Shown here: one piece after another, positions 8,118 through 16,399 of the stretch | Numbering within the stretch: the stretch's first letter is position 1 | How the letters are laid out: each line of letters begins with the position of its first letter | Origin: Muribaculaceae bacterium | GTDB lineage: Bacteria > Bacteroidota > Bacteroidia > Bacteroidales > Muribaculaceae | Direction of reading: 5' to 3' | Length of the DNA stretch: 35,329 nt | Assembly (NCBI GenBank): GCA_017391675.1 | Contig: JAFOXR010000067.1 | Location: 1 to 35,329 of the forward strand | Translations under genes and position numbers: made by a program | The notes under the pieces: model-generated | The model's database searches: none | What the model was told of the DNA's origin: nothing | Seen by the model: the letters and a program-made list of their open reading frames with translations, nothing else

Positions 8118-8897
8118 ATGGAAAATAAGCCAAACCTACTTAAAATAACTGACCTTCATGCAAGTATCGAAGGCAAAGAAATTCTTAAAGGTGTGAATCT
8201 TGAGATTCACCCAGGAGAAGTACATGCGATAATGGGTCCTAACGGCTCGGGTAAAAGCACACTCTCGGCTGTACTTACTGGCAACCCTGCCTATACAGTA
8301 ACTGGCGGTAGCGCCGACTTCGGTGGCAAGGATCTGCTTTCGCTTTCGCCTGAAGACCGTTCGCACGAGGGACTTTTCTTGAGTTTCCAGTACCCAGTGG
8401 AAATTCCTGGTGTGTCAATGGTCAACTTCATGCGCGCAGCCGTAAACGAGAAACGCAAGTACTTCAATCAAGAACCTCTATCGGCAAGCGATTTCCTTAA
8501 ACTGATGAGGGAAAAGCGCGCTATCGTGGAACTTGACAACAAACTAGCTTCACGCTCGGTAAACGAAGGTTTCTCTGGTGGCGAAAAGAAGCGTAACGAG
8601 ATTTTCCAGATGGCTATGCTTGAGCCTAAACTGTCTATCCTCGACGAGACCGACAGCGGATTGGATATCGATGCCTTGCGCATAGTTGCAGGCGGAGTGA
8701 ACAAGCTAAAGACCGAAAACAATGCCACTATCGTTATCACTCACTACCAGCGCCTGCTTGACTACATCAAGCCCGACTTCGTGCATGTGCTTTACAAAGG
8801 CCGTATCGTAAAAACAGGCGGACCGGGACTGGCTCTTGAGCTTGAAGAAAAGGGGTACGACTGGATTAAGGAAGAATGTGACAAGAACCAAGAGTAA
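8118..8897 (+). CDS. sufC: Fe-S cluster assembly ATPase SufC
   Basis: ABC-type ATPase of the SufBC2D scaffold; its ATP cycle opens the SufB-SufD interface for cluster assembly. The 259 residues carry Walker [10 protein letters not shown] (about residue 39), the SufC-type signature [15 protein letters not shown], Walker [18 protein letters not shown] and the H-loop VITHYQRLL. There is no membrane segment, as expected for this soluble ABC protein. The start ATG follows AAGGA by 3 bases, a clear ribosome site. It is separated from sufB by 33 bases and from sufD by 11. Confidence 0.98.
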   Translation: MENKPNLLKITDLHASIEGKEILKGVNLEIHPGEVHAIMGPNGSGKSTLSAVLTGNPAYTVTGGSADFGGKDLLSLSPEDRSHEGLFLSFQYPVEIPGVSMVNFMRAAVNEKRKYFNQEPLSASDFLKLMREKRAIVELDNKLASRSVNEGFSGGEKKRNEIFQMAMLEPKLSILDETDSGLDIDALRIVAGGVNKLKTENNATIVITHYQRLLDYIKPDFVHVLYKGRIVKTGGPGLALELEEKGYDWIKEECDKNQE

Positions 8898-8908
8898 TTA
8901 AGTCGCCT

Positions 8909-10279
8909 ATGTCGTCAATTAAGCAATATACCGACCTTTACAAGGGAAATACCGAGGTCATATGTTCCTGCTCAAACGGCGTGATGAACGCGATGAGGAA
9001 CGAAGCGCTCAAGTCTCTTGAAGAAAAACGGCTTCCCGTAAAAGGTGACGAGAATTATGAAATCACCGACTTGGAAGCCGAGTTCACACCAGACTATGGC
9101 GTGAACATAAACAGATATGATTTCGGAGCCGACACGGCCAACGCATTCCGCTGTGATGTGCCAAACATGAGCACATGGCTGTATTTCTCGTTCAACGACA
9201 CTTACTACAGCAGCCGCACCGCTTCGATATCATTGCCCGAAGGAGTGATTATCGGTTCATTCAACCAGATAGCAAAGCAACACCAAGAACTCATGAGCAA
9301 ATACTACGGCAAGCTAGCACCAAAAAGCAATGCCGCAGTTGCTCTGAATACGCTTCTTGCTCAAGACGGGCTATTCATATACATACCAAAGAATATCACG
9401 CTGGAAAAACCCCTTCAGCTCGTGAATATTCTGAATGCCACTGTTCCAGTAATGGTAAACAGACGCATTCTCATCGTTCTTGAAGAAAATGCCCACGCTA
9501 AAATGCTAGTGTGCGACCACACGCAGAACCAGGAAATTGACTTCCTCAACACTCAAGTAATCGAAGTGTTTGCCGGCAAGAATTCGTCATTCGACCTATA
9601 TGACCTTGAGGAATCGGGCGAGCGCACTCACCGCGTATCTTCATTGTGGGCAAAACAAGAAGAAGGCTCCAACCTGCTTGTGAACGGCATCACTCTAGTG
9701 AACGGTCACACGCGTAACGACTATTCGATAGAAGTAGCAGGCGAACATTGCGAAACGCATCTTTACGGTATGGCTATAGCCGGAAACAAACAGCATATCG
9801 ACAACCACACCGAGATAATGCACAACGCAGGGCACTGCAGCAGCAATGAGCTGTTCAAATACATTCTTGAAGACAAGGCTCGCGGTGCATTCTGCGGAAG
9901 AATAAAGGTTGAGCCTAACGCTCCTAAGATTGAGGCTTATCAAGGCAACCGCAACATATGCATGTCACCTGAGGCAAAAATGTATACAAAGCCTCAACTT
10001 GAGATATACACCGACGATGTGAAGTGCAGCCATGGCTCCACAATAGGACAGCTCGACCAAGATGCCATTTTCTACATGCAGGCACGAGGAATCTCAAAGA
10101 ACGAAGCACGCATGTTGCTCATGCAGGCTTTCATGGCCGATGTGATAGCAACGGTGCGTATGGATTCGCTGAAGGACCGTTTGCGCCACTTGGTGGACAA
10201 GCGTCTTTACGGGAAACTTGCGCTATGCCAGCAATGCTCTAGCGACTGCCACGATATAGTAAACAACATTGAGCAATAA
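8909..10279 (+). CDS. sufD: Fe-S cluster assembly protein SufD
   Basis: Paralog of SufB and third subunit of the SufBCD scaffold, here 456 residues. The N-terminal part is divergent, as usual. The C-terminal beta-helix domain contains KIEAYQGNRNICMSPEAK, then PQLEIYTDDVKCSHGSTIG with the conserved His, and QARGISKNEARMLLMQAF. The order sufB-sufC-sufD and the 11-base gap after sufC support operon expression. The ATG at 8909 is the first start of the open frame. Confidence 0.96.
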   Translation: MSSIKQYTDLYKGNTEVICSCSNGVMNAMRNEALKSLEEKRLPVKGDENYEITDLEAEFTPDYGVNINRYDFGADTANAFRCDVPNMSTWLYFSFNDTYYSSRTASISLPEGVIIGSFNQIAKQHQELMSKYYGKLAPKSNAAVALNTLLAQDGLFIYIPKNITLEKPLQLVNILNATVPVMVNRRILIVLEENAHAKMLVCDHTQNQEIDFLNTQVIEVFAGKNSSFDLYDLEESGERTHRVSSLWAKQEEGSNLLVNGITLVNGHTRNDYSIEVAGEHCETHLYGMAIAGNKQHIDNHTEIMHNAGHCSSNELFKYILEDKARGAFCGRIKVEPNAPKIEAYQGNRNICMSPEAKMYTKPQLEIYTDDVKCSHGSTIGQLDQDAIFYMQARGISKNEARMLLMQAFMADVIATVRMDSLKDRLRHLVDKRLYGKLALCQQCSSDCHDIVNNIEQ

Positions 10280-10303
10280 ATATAGCTCAATAAATGATAT
10301 TTT

Positions 10304-11524
10304 ATGCTTAACGAAAAGGACATCATCAACATTCGAAAAGAGTTCCCCATTCTTGACACAAAGATTGAGGGAAAACCTCTCATATATCTTGACAATGCCG
10401 CTACTTCACAGACTCCCGATTGTGTAGTAGACACCATATCGTATATGTACCGCAACCTCAAGGCGAATGTTCACCGCGGAGTTCACACGCTTTCTCAACT
10501 TGCTACCGACAAACAGGAAGAGAGCAGAGAGAAGGTGAGACAATACATCAATGCGGCAAGCACCCAAGAAATCATTTTCACAAGAGGGACTACCGAAGCG
10601 ATTAACCTTGTGGCATCATCATTTGGCGGCACATTGACTCATGGCGACGAAATCATCATCACAGCCATGGAGCACCACGCAAACATCGTGCCTTGGCAAC
10701 TGCTTCAACGCAACAAGCGAATACGCTTGCGCATTGTACCGATTAACGAACAAGGCGAGATTAAGATAGATGCCTATAAGGATCTGTTTACCGAAAACAC
10801 CCGATTTGTTGCAATAAGCCATGTTTCCAATGTTCTTGGCACAATAAATCCCGTGAAACAGATGATTGAAATAGCACACAGCTACGGTGTGCCAGTACTG
10901 GTAGACGGAGCACAGGCTGCAGCCTGCATGAAAATTGATGTCCAGGACCTTAATGCCGACTTCTATGCATTCTCGGCTCATAAAATGTATGGCCCCACTG
11001 GTGTTGGAGTCCTTTACGGAAAGAAGAAATTCCTGGAAGTCATTCCACCTTACCAAGGAGGCGGAGAAATGATTGGAACCGTAACTTTTGAAAAGACAAC
11101 ATTTGCAAAGCTACCTTATAAGTTTGAAGCCGGAACGCCCGACTTCGTTGGCATAGCCGCTTTCGGCACAGCCATTGACTACATTAATGGCATTGGCATT
11201 GAAAATATCGCAGAGTATGAAGACCGCCTGCTTAAAGCTGCAACCGAACAGATGATGAGTATTCCTGGAATGCGTATCTTCGGCACATCGGAAAACAAGA
11301 GCGCAATCATATCTTTCCTTGTAAACGGCATCAACTCCTACGACATGGGAACTATTCTGGACAAACTTGGAGTAGCAGTGCGCACAGGTCACCATTGCGC
11401 CGAACCGCTCATGCACAGGCTAGGCATCGACGGTACCGTGAGAGCATCTTTCGGCGTATACAACACAATGGAAGAAGTGGAGCAATTCGTCAATGCCGTT
11501 GAAAGAGTAGCAAAAATGTTCTAA
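10304..11524 (+). CDS. sufS: cysteine desulfurase SufS
   Basis: PLP-dependent class V aminotransferase-fold enzyme that takes sulfur from L-cysteine and passes it to the SufBCD scaffold. The 406 residues match the SufS/CsdA group: YLDNAATSQTP at the N-terminus, TRGTTEAINLVA, EHHANIVPWQ, the PLP lysine in FYAFSAHKMYGPTGVGVLYG, and the catalytic Cys in RTGHHCAEPLM. No SufE or SufU gene follows; instead an unrecognised gene overlaps the stop codon by one base (TAATG). Confidence 0.97.
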   Translation: MLNEKDIINIRKEFPILDTKIEGKPLIYLDNAATSQTPDCVVDTISYMYRNLKANVHRGVHTLSQLATDKQEESREKVRQYINAASTQEIIFTRGTTEAINLVASSFGGTLTHGDEIIITAMEHHANIVPWQLLQRNKRIRLRIVPINEQGEIKIDAYKDLFTENTRFVAISHVSNVLGTINPVKQMIEIAHSYGVPVLVDGAQAAACMKIDVQDLNADFYAFSAHKMYGPTGVGVLYGKKKFLEVIPPYQGGGEMIGTVTFEKTTFAKLPYKFEAGTPDFVGIAAFGTAIDYINGIGIENIAEYEDRLLKAATEQMMSIPGMRIFGTSENKSAIISFLVNGINSYDMGTILDKLGVAVRTGHHCAEPLMHRLGIDGTVRASFGVYNTMEEVEQFVNAVERVAKMF

Positions 11525-11946
11525 TGCACATCGTCATGAGTTCTGCCAATAAAATACAAGCCGACAGCATCTCAGCTATCGACTTTGACCTCGCGATAGA
11601 CCGCGACTGCTTCGCTCAGACCACTATACAATGGGCATCGCCACGCTGCAAAGTTTTCTACTGCTTCAAGAACGACGATACAAGAGAAGATGGAGAGGAC
11701 CGATGCAGCGAGGAAACATTCGCAACTATATGCAACGAACTTGCCGAAAACCTGCATCAGGAATTGGCTGAAAACTTAGTTTTTCCTGCCATAAAATGCT
11801 CAATAGTCCTCCACCTGAAAGACAAGAGCCAAGTGTCTTTCACTGAAAAGAGCATAACAGCGCCTACATTAAAAAAATTCATCAACCTTCTATCCGAAAA
11901 GATTGATGAATTCACATTCCTTACTGCCTTTAAATATCATATTTGA
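11524..11946 (+). CDS. unknown protein coupled to sufS
   Basis: I do not recognise this 140-residue protein. Its ATG shares the last base of the sufS stop codon (TAATG), a classic translational coupling, so it probably belongs to the suf operon. The sequence is acidic in the middle (NDDTREDGED), soluble, with several Cys residues (RDCF, PRCKVFYCF, DRCSEE, TICNEL, IKCSI) but no CxxC, Walker or SufE-like motif. The second half looks alpha-helical and amphipathic. The internal Met at residue 5 is an alternative start. Its 3' end overlaps the convergent membrane-protein gene by 10 bases. Confidence 0.75.
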   Translation: MHIVMSSANKIQADSISAIDFDLAIDRDCFAQTTIQWASPRCKVFYCFKNDDTREDGEDRCSEETFATICNELAENLHQELAENLVFPAIKCSIVLHLKDKSQVSFTEKSITAPTLKKFINLLSEKIDEFTFLTAFKYHI

Positions 11947-12530
11947 TCATCGGTATCGTCCCATTCCTGCAATGACGATTCCAGTTCATCAATCTTGCGC
12001 TTGTAATAACGGTACAATCTCGCTCCCACAATGCCTCCGAGAACACCGCCCATGATACCGCCTACGATGAAGGCCGTATTCATGCAATAGAACATCAGCA
12101 TAACAGTAATTAGTCCCAGCACCAAGTCTATTGACACGCCATAATGGTAAAGCTTCCTGAAACGGATCGTTTCACGCAATGATGTGAGTACGGAATCCCT
12201 GCTGACATTAATTCTTCCAAGTACAACATATAATACAATTTCACGAATCCAGGTAAACCCAATGAAAACAACAGTCATCACCCTGAGCAGCATTTTCACC
12301 GAGTCAGTGCCCTGAAGCCCCACAAAAGAATACGCCCAGAAAAAGAATGGCAACATTAACGGCGCTAGCACAATCCCAAGCAGGCAATGCCTTCTCAAAG
12401 TACTCAACGGCGACTTTACCTTACCCGCAACAACGGCATCGGTAAGTTCCCTTATCTTTTCGTCCTGAACCTTTACATGTTCATCAAGCTGTCTCCATTT
12501 ATTTCTAATATCATCTATTTCCATAGTCAT
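11937..12530 (-). CDS. membrane protein paired with ECF sigma factor
   Basis: A 197-residue protein starting 6 bases after the stop of the ECF sigma gene. An N-terminal cytoplasmic stretch of about 45 residues (MEIDDIRNKWRQLDEHVKV..) is followed by four hydrophobic segments, the last containing GGIMGGVLGGIVG, and then a charged tail. This layout is common for proteins encoded directly downstream of ECF sigma factors in Bacteroidetes, some of which may act as anti-sigma factors; no known anti-sigma motif is visible. The frame has ATG at 12530 and 12524. Its 3' end overlaps the convergent suf-linked gene by 10 bases. Confidence 0.8.
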   Translation of the reverse strand: MTMEIDDIRNKWRQLDEHVKVQDEKIRELTDAVVAGKVKSPLSTLRRHCLLGIVLAPLMLPFFFWAYSFVGLQGTDSVKMLLRVMTVVFIGFTWIREIVLYVVLGRINVSRDSVLTSLRETIRFRKLYHYGVSIDLVLGLITVMLMFYCMNTAFIVGGIMGGVLGGIVGARLYRYYKRKIDELESSLQEWDDTDDQI

Positions 12531-12536
12531 TCAAAT

Positions 12537-13031
12537 TTAAGAATTAGCCATTTTACTAAGTTTTTCTTTTGCTCTTCGCAATTTCGACGCCACATTATTT
12601 CGGCTTATGCCCATAATACGGCCTATCTCATCATAGGGAATTTCATCAAGCCACATCAATACCAGCGCCTTTTCCAGCCTGTTCAGTTGGTCAATAAGCT
12701 TGTACATTTCCTGCAACTGGCGGAAATGTTCCTGCGTGTCATCATAGCAATACAGGTTTTCTCCTAGCTCATCATGGCCGTGATGTTTCTTTTCCTTATT
12801 GGAATAAGTGATGCAGGTATTCAGGCACACGCGATAAATCCATGTCGAGACTTTCGATCTCGCTTCAAAAGCGTCCATGCCTTGCCATATATTAAGCAAC
12901 ACTTCCTGACGCAAATCATTGAAATCGTCCATACATGATGCATACATATAGCATATCTTGTTTATCAGCCGGCCATTTTCCGACACATACTTTTCAAAAT
13001 CTGTCCGCCTTTCGGCTTCAGCCATTTTCAT
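12537..13031 (-). CDS. ECF RNA polymerase sigma factor
   Basis: A sigma-70-family extracytoplasmic-function factor of 164 residues. Region 2 is visible as INKICYMYASCMDDFNDLRQEVLLNIWQ and STWIYRVCLNTCITY, and region 4 as LNRLEKALVLMWLDEIPYDEIGRIMGISRNNVASKLRRAKEKL, a helix-turn-helix that recognises the -35 element. It would redirect RNA polymerase to a specific promoter set. Starts at 13031 or 13025 are both possible. An ECF-like motif lies 30-59 bases upstream (13061-13090), suggesting autoregulation. The membrane-protein gene follows by 6 bases. Confidence 0.93.
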   Translation of the reverse strand: MKMAEAERRTDFEKYVSENGRLINKICYMYASCMDDFNDLRQEVLLNIWQGMDAFEARSKVSTWIYRVCLNTCITYSNKEKKHHGHDELGENLYCYDDTQEHFRQLQEMYKLIDQLNRLEKALVLMWLDEIPYDEIGRIMGISRNNVASKLRRAKEKLSKMANS

Positions 13032-13060
13032 ATTCTTCTTTAACGGTTTATTTCTATACT

Positions 13061-13090
13061 ATAAGACTGCCGTTTCCCGTAAAAGTTGCA
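13061..13090 (-). promoter_or_regulatory. putative ECF-type promoter of the 164-aa sigma gene
   Basis: On the minus strand TGCAACTTTT (13090-13081) is followed after 13 nt by GTCTTAT (13067-13061). An AAC-containing -35 and a GTC-type -10 are typical for ECF sigma targets and unlike the TAnnTTTG boxes elsewhere in the window. A similar motif precedes the second ECF operon at 24596-24628. Confidence 0.55.
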
Positions 13091-13096
13091 CCAACA

Positions 13097-13129
13097 ATAA
13101 AAAAGTCGGCATTTTTTTTATACCGACTT
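13097..13129 (-). terminator. terminator of the C26/M19 fusion gene
   Basis: On the minus strand AAGTCGG (13129-13123) pairs with CCGACTT (13109-13103), with a T-run continuing to about 13099. It starts 8 bases past the stop codon at 13137. Confidence 0.75.
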
Positions 13130-13136
13130 GCTATCT

Positions 13137-14900
13137 CTATCGTTTCTGTACCTCGCTCATCACTCGCAAGAAGTTTCCTCCCCATATCTTGGATATATCC
13201 TCTTCGCTGTATCCGTCTTCAAGCAGTCGCACTGTAATATTTATCAAATCATTGTCACCTCGGCAACCTTTTACTCCGCCACCGCCATCAAAGTCGGTAC
13301 CTATTCCCACATGGTCTATGCCGGCTATCTTTATCACATGATACAGATGATTCATGAAATCGGTAAGGCTAGCTTCTTCCTTGTCCTCTCGCAGGTATTC
13401 ATCGACAAAGCACACTTGCACCACGCCTCCATTTCCTGCCACAGCACGAAGCTGTTCATCAGTGAGATTCCTGTCATGGTTCATCAACGCCCTTGCCGAA
13501 GAGTGAGATGCGATTATAGGTTTACACGAAAGTTTCACTACATCCCAGAAGGTTTTTTCTGACACATGCGACACATCTATAATCATGCCGCAACGGTTCA
13601 TCTCTTCCACTGCTTTCCTGCCTAGAGGGCTCAATCCGTTCCATTTCACAATCGAGTCCGAAGAGCTGTCGCAATAGTCATTGTTGCGCGAATGGCACAG
13701 CGTTATATAAGTCACTCCCTGCTGTTGAACGCGCTTTATATCATTTATCGAATTACCTACTCCATAAGCATTCTCTATACCTATGAAAAAAGCCTTCTTC
13801 CCAGAATCCTTTATCCTATACAAGTCTTGAGGCGTAACGGCTATCTCGGCTTTATCCTTGTTCATTTCCACCTGGCGATGAACTCCTGCAAGCAATTTAT
13901 TCACTCTTTCCACAGCCTTCCTACGATTCTCGTCGTCGCATTTACCCTGAGCTACCCAGCATGCCAGATACTGACCGTCAACGAAGCCCTCCTCCATTTT
14001 AGGAAGACTCACTTGAGTTCTCTCCCTGTTGCCTATGTTATAATCCCCCTTGAACCTCAATGGCGTATCGGTGTGCGAATCCAATGAATATATCCTGCTA
14101 TGTATTTCCTTTGCTTTACGATAGGTAGCTGCCTTCTTCACAAAGAAATGGAACAAGCGGGCAGAAATCTCATCTCCTTCCACAGTGAGAGCTTCGGGGT
14201 GAAACTGTACACCCCACACTGGATATTCCTCGCTAGACTCTATTGCCTCTATAATCGAGTCGGTAGCCCAAGCTGTAGCTTTATAGCCAGGAGCTACGGC
14301 CTTGACAGCCTGATGATGATGCGTATTGGTCATCATCTCTGTTATGCCCACGACCTTAGCAATCTGCGAAGCAGCATCAAACTTCACCAAGTGAGTGGGA
14401 ACACTGCTTGGTTCCGATTGTCGGTGACTCACGGTCGTGTCGGGATACTGAGCAGGGATATCCTGATATAACGAACCTCCAAAAGCTACATTTATAAGCT
14501 GTTCGCCCCTGCAAATGCCCAACATTGGTATATTCATGTCATGAGCCATCTTGATAAGAGCAATATCATACACATCTCTCACAGGATTCACCGAACCGAG
14601 TTCGGGTATCGGTTCCTCTCCAAAATAAGACGGGTGAATATCCTCACCGCCTATCATCACTATACCATCTATCCGTTTCAATATATCCCGCAACACAAGG
14701 CTATCTTGAGTAATAGGTATAAGCAATGGTATGCCTCCAGCTTTTATTACCGAATTGGTATATGTCAGTCTAGTTGAAGAATTGTTTCCGGGATTGGAAC
14801 ATGACACCCCTATCAATGGCTTGTTAGTTGCAGTTTTTATCTGACCGAACAGCATCGCTGGCATCATAGCCAACACACATAATATAATACGCTTTATCAT
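13137..14900 (-). CDS. secreted fusion: C26 glutamine-amidotransferase-like + M19 dipeptidase
   Basis: A 587-residue two-domain enzyme with an N-terminal signal peptide ending near residue 19, so it acts in the periplasm or outside. Domain 1 (about 25-245) is a peptidase C26/class I amidotransferase with IGGEDIHP, the nucleophile in MLGICRGEQ (Cys130) and VQFHPEA (His234, Glu236), as in gamma-glutamyl-GABA hydrolases. Domain 2 (about 265-587) is an M19 membrane dipeptidase with SLDSHTDTP (metal His276, Asp278), IGIENAYG, IDVSHVSEKTF, PIIASHSSARAL and HVGIGTDFDGGG, so both active sites look intact. It may remove gamma-glutamyl groups and then split the released dipeptide; substrate is unknown. 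Single-gene transcript with own promoter and terminator. Confidence 0.92.
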   Translation of the reverse strand: MIKRIILCVLAMMPAMLFGQIKTATNKPLIGVSCSNPGNNSSTRLTYTNSVIKAGGIPLLIPITQDSLVLRDILKRIDGIVMIGGEDIHPSYFGEEPIPELGSVNPVRDVYDIALIKMAHDMNIPMLGICRGEQLINVAFGGSLYQDIPAQYPDTTVSHRQSEPSSVPTHLVKFDAASQIAKVVGITEMMTNTHHHQAVKAVAPGYKATAWATDSIIEAIESSEEYPVWGVQFHPEALTVEGDEISARLFHFFVKKAATYRKAKEIHSRIYSLDSHTDTPLRFKGDYNIGNRERTQVSLPKMEEGFVDGQYLACWVAQGKCDDENRRKAVERVNKLLAGVHRQVEMNKDKAEIAVTPQDLYRIKDSGKKAFFIGIENAYGVGNSINDIKRVQQQGVTYITLCHSRNNDYCDSSSDSIVKWNGLSPLGRKAVEEMNRCGMIIDVSHVSEKTFWDVVKLSCKPIIASHSSARALMNHDRNLTDEQLRAVAGNGGVVQVCFVDEYLREDKEEASLTDFMNHLYHVIKIAGIDHVGIGTDFDGGGGVKGCRGDNDLINITVRLLEDGYSEEDISKIWGGNFLRVMSEVQKR

Positions 14901-14941
14901 TTATATTTTCAGGTTTAGCATGAATGGATTAATAACTTCTA

Positions 14942-14975
14942 CAAAGTTAATAAATACAGCCTATTTATTAACAAA
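14942..14975 (-). promoter_or_regulatory. promoter of the C26/M19 fusion gene
   Basis: On the minus strand TAACTTTG (14949-14942) matches TAnnTTTG, with TTTG at 14975-14972 about 22 nt upstream, a slightly long spacer. The start codon lies about 40 bases downstream. The TTTG overlaps the T-tail of the terminator at 14973-15010. Confidence 0.6.
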
Positions 14976-15010
14976 AAAAGAAACGGTGTTTCGCAACAGC
15001 GTTTCTTTTT
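14973..15010 (-). terminator. strong terminator hairpin, mainly minus strand
   Basis: AAAAAGAAACG (14975-14985) pairs with CGTTTCTTTTT (15000-15010), an 11-bp stem, continued after a G-G mismatch by TGTT/AACA around a TCGC loop. The minus strand reads out into seven T. It lies between divergent genes, so it must end something other than either flanking ORF. Confidence 0.8.
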
Positions 15011-15085
15011 AAATCTACAATCTATAAAAACATATATATTTCACTCTACATACCGACGCTTAAAGTCGTCATATAGTTTTTTGAC
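14973..15085 (-). ncRNA. candidate ~110-nt small RNA, minus strand
   Basis: A non-coding unit between two divergent genes. A good promoter (15121-15090, minus strand) points leftwards, no credible ORF follows, and a strong hairpin with T-run ends it at 14973. Inside, GACG-ACTTTAAG-CGTC (about 15071-15056) can form a small hairpin. The C26/M19 gene has its own -7 box immediately after the terminator, so this is either an independent small RNA or an attenuated upstream leader. It does not share the 5' block of the units at 6360 and 23394. The start is estimated from the box. Confidence 0.55.
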
Positions 15086-15089
15086 ATCT

Positions 15090-15121
15090 CAAATTTATCA
15101 TGTTATCGCAAATATTCCAAA
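15090..15121 (-). promoter_or_regulatory. promoter of candidate small RNA (TTTG - 20 nt - TAAATTTG)
   Basis: On the minus strand TTTG (15121-15118) and TAAATTTG (15097-15090) have a 20-nt spacer, a full consensus match pointing away from the DUF4250 gene and into the hairpin at 14973-15010. Confidence 0.65.
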
Positions 15122-15276
15122 TTTATTCAAAATAAAATTTTAGCCTCCAGAATAAAATCATACATATATTTCTGAAAATCAATCATTTACATATATAATG
15201 TTTTACAACATACTCAAAAAGCACACTTATTAACATGTTTTCTCACCGCAGCCTGGTCCATTAGGAAAGTTTTTTG

Positions 15277-15284
15277 TAATTTCG
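15277..15284 (+). promoter_or_regulatory. weak -7 box ahead of DUF4250-miaA
   Basis: TAATTTCG differs by one base from TAnnTTTG and lies 8 bases before the DUF4250 ATG. That spacing would give a nearly leaderless transcript. Confidence 0.35.
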
Positions 15285-15291
15285 CGCTTAT

Positions 15292-15477
15292 ATGGAACTA
15301 GCACAATTACCAAACGACCCGTTTATGCTTCTCAGCTTCATAAACATGAAACTGAGGGACTGCTATAACTCACTTGACGAACTCTGCGAAGATATGAATA
15401 TCAATCGAGATGAACTTGTGAACAAACTTCAGAGTGCAGGTTTTGAGTACACCCCCGAACAAAACAAATTCTGGTAA
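15292..15477 (+). CDS. DUF4250 domain protein
   Basis: A 61-residue protein beginning MELAQLPNDPFMLLSFINMK, followed by CYNSLDELCEDMNINRDELVNKLQSAGF. The LPNDPxMLLSxxNMKLRD block is the recognisable core of DUF4250, a small cytoplasmic family of unknown function with an HTH-like helical C-terminal half. It ends 2 bases before the miaA GTG start, so the two are probably co-translated. Confidence 0.9.
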   Translation: MELAQLPNDPFMLLSFINMKLRDCYNSLDELCEDMNINRDELVNKLQSAGFEYTPEQNKFW

Positions 15478-15479
15478 TT

Positions 15480-16370
15480 GTGGAAAAGACTCTCATCGTT
15501 ATAACAGGACCTACTGGCATCGGCAAAACCGATACGGCTATAAATGTGGCAAGGCATCTTGGCACTGAAATCATATCGGCCGACTCCAGGCAGATTTACC
15601 GAGGCATTCCCATTGGCACTGCATGCCCCACAGCCGAAGAACTAGCTGCCGTAAAGCATCACTTCATCAACATTCTCAATCTTGATGAATATTACAGTGC
15701 AGCTCAATACGAGAGCGATGTACTGGAACTGTTGCCCAAGCTGTTTGAACGCCACGACTGTGTGGTGATGTGCGGAGGTTCGATGATGTATGTCGATGCT
15801 GTGTGCAATGGAATTGACGACATTCCCACTGTGAGCGATGATGTGAGAAACGAAGCCTACTCTATACTGGAAACGGAAGGGCTGGAAGAAGTAGCACGAC
15901 GAGTTAAGGAGGTTGATCCCGAATATTACGAGATTGCCGACAAGCAAAATGCAAAACGCCTAGTCCACGCGCTAGAGATATACATGCAGTCGGGCAAACC
16001 GTTTTCGTCTTTTCGCACAGGAGCAAAAAAGGAACGCCCATTCCGCATTCTCAAATACTCACTTGAGATGCCCCGCGAAGAGCTGTTCGCACGCATCAAT
16101 TCCAGAGTGGACAAGATGATGGAACTGGGACTTGAAGAAGAAGCGCGCAGCGTGTACCACTTGCGCCACCTCAACTCACTGAACACCGTTGGATACAAGG
16201 AAATGTTTGCCTACTTTGACGGCACAATGGATTTTATTACAGCTCGAGAACGAATAAAAAAGAATACTCGAGTATATGCAAAAAAGCAGATGACATGGTA
16301 TGCCAAGGACCCCGACATCATATACTTGCACCCTTCAACTGCGGTCACTGAAATACTCAATCAGTTATAA
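15480..16370 (+). CDS. miaA: tRNA dimethylallyltransferase
   Basis: Transfers the dimethylallyl group to N6 of adenosine 37 in tRNAs reading codons that begin with U. The 296 residues have the family layout: P-loop TGPTGIGKT close to the N-terminus, SADSRQIYRGIPIGTA, HHFINILNLDEYYSAAQY, GGSMMYVDAVCNGID, later NTVGYKEM and, near the C-terminus, RIKKNTRVYAKKQMTWY. The start is a GTG at 15480; an ATG start would remove the P-loop. It lies 2 bases after the DUF4250 stop, an arrangement typical of translational coupling. The window also holds tRNA-Ser(GGA), whose codons start with U. Confidence 0.97.
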   Translation: MEKTLIVITGPTGIGKTDTAINVARHLGTEIISADSRQIYRGIPIGTACPTAEELAAVKHHFINILNLDEYYSAAQYESDVLELLPKLFERHDCVVMCGGSMMYVDAVCNGIDDIPTVSDDVRNEAYSILETEGLEEVARRVKEVDPEYYEIADKQNAKRLVHALEIYMQSGKPFSSFRTGAKKERPFRILKYSLEMPREELFARINSRVDKMMELGLEEEARSVYHLRHLNSLNTVGYKEMFAYFDGTMDFITARERIKKNTRVYAKKQMTWYAKDPDIIYLHPSTAVTEILNQL

Positions 16371-16399
16371 GAAGGAGAAAATACATAAACAATCCAGTT

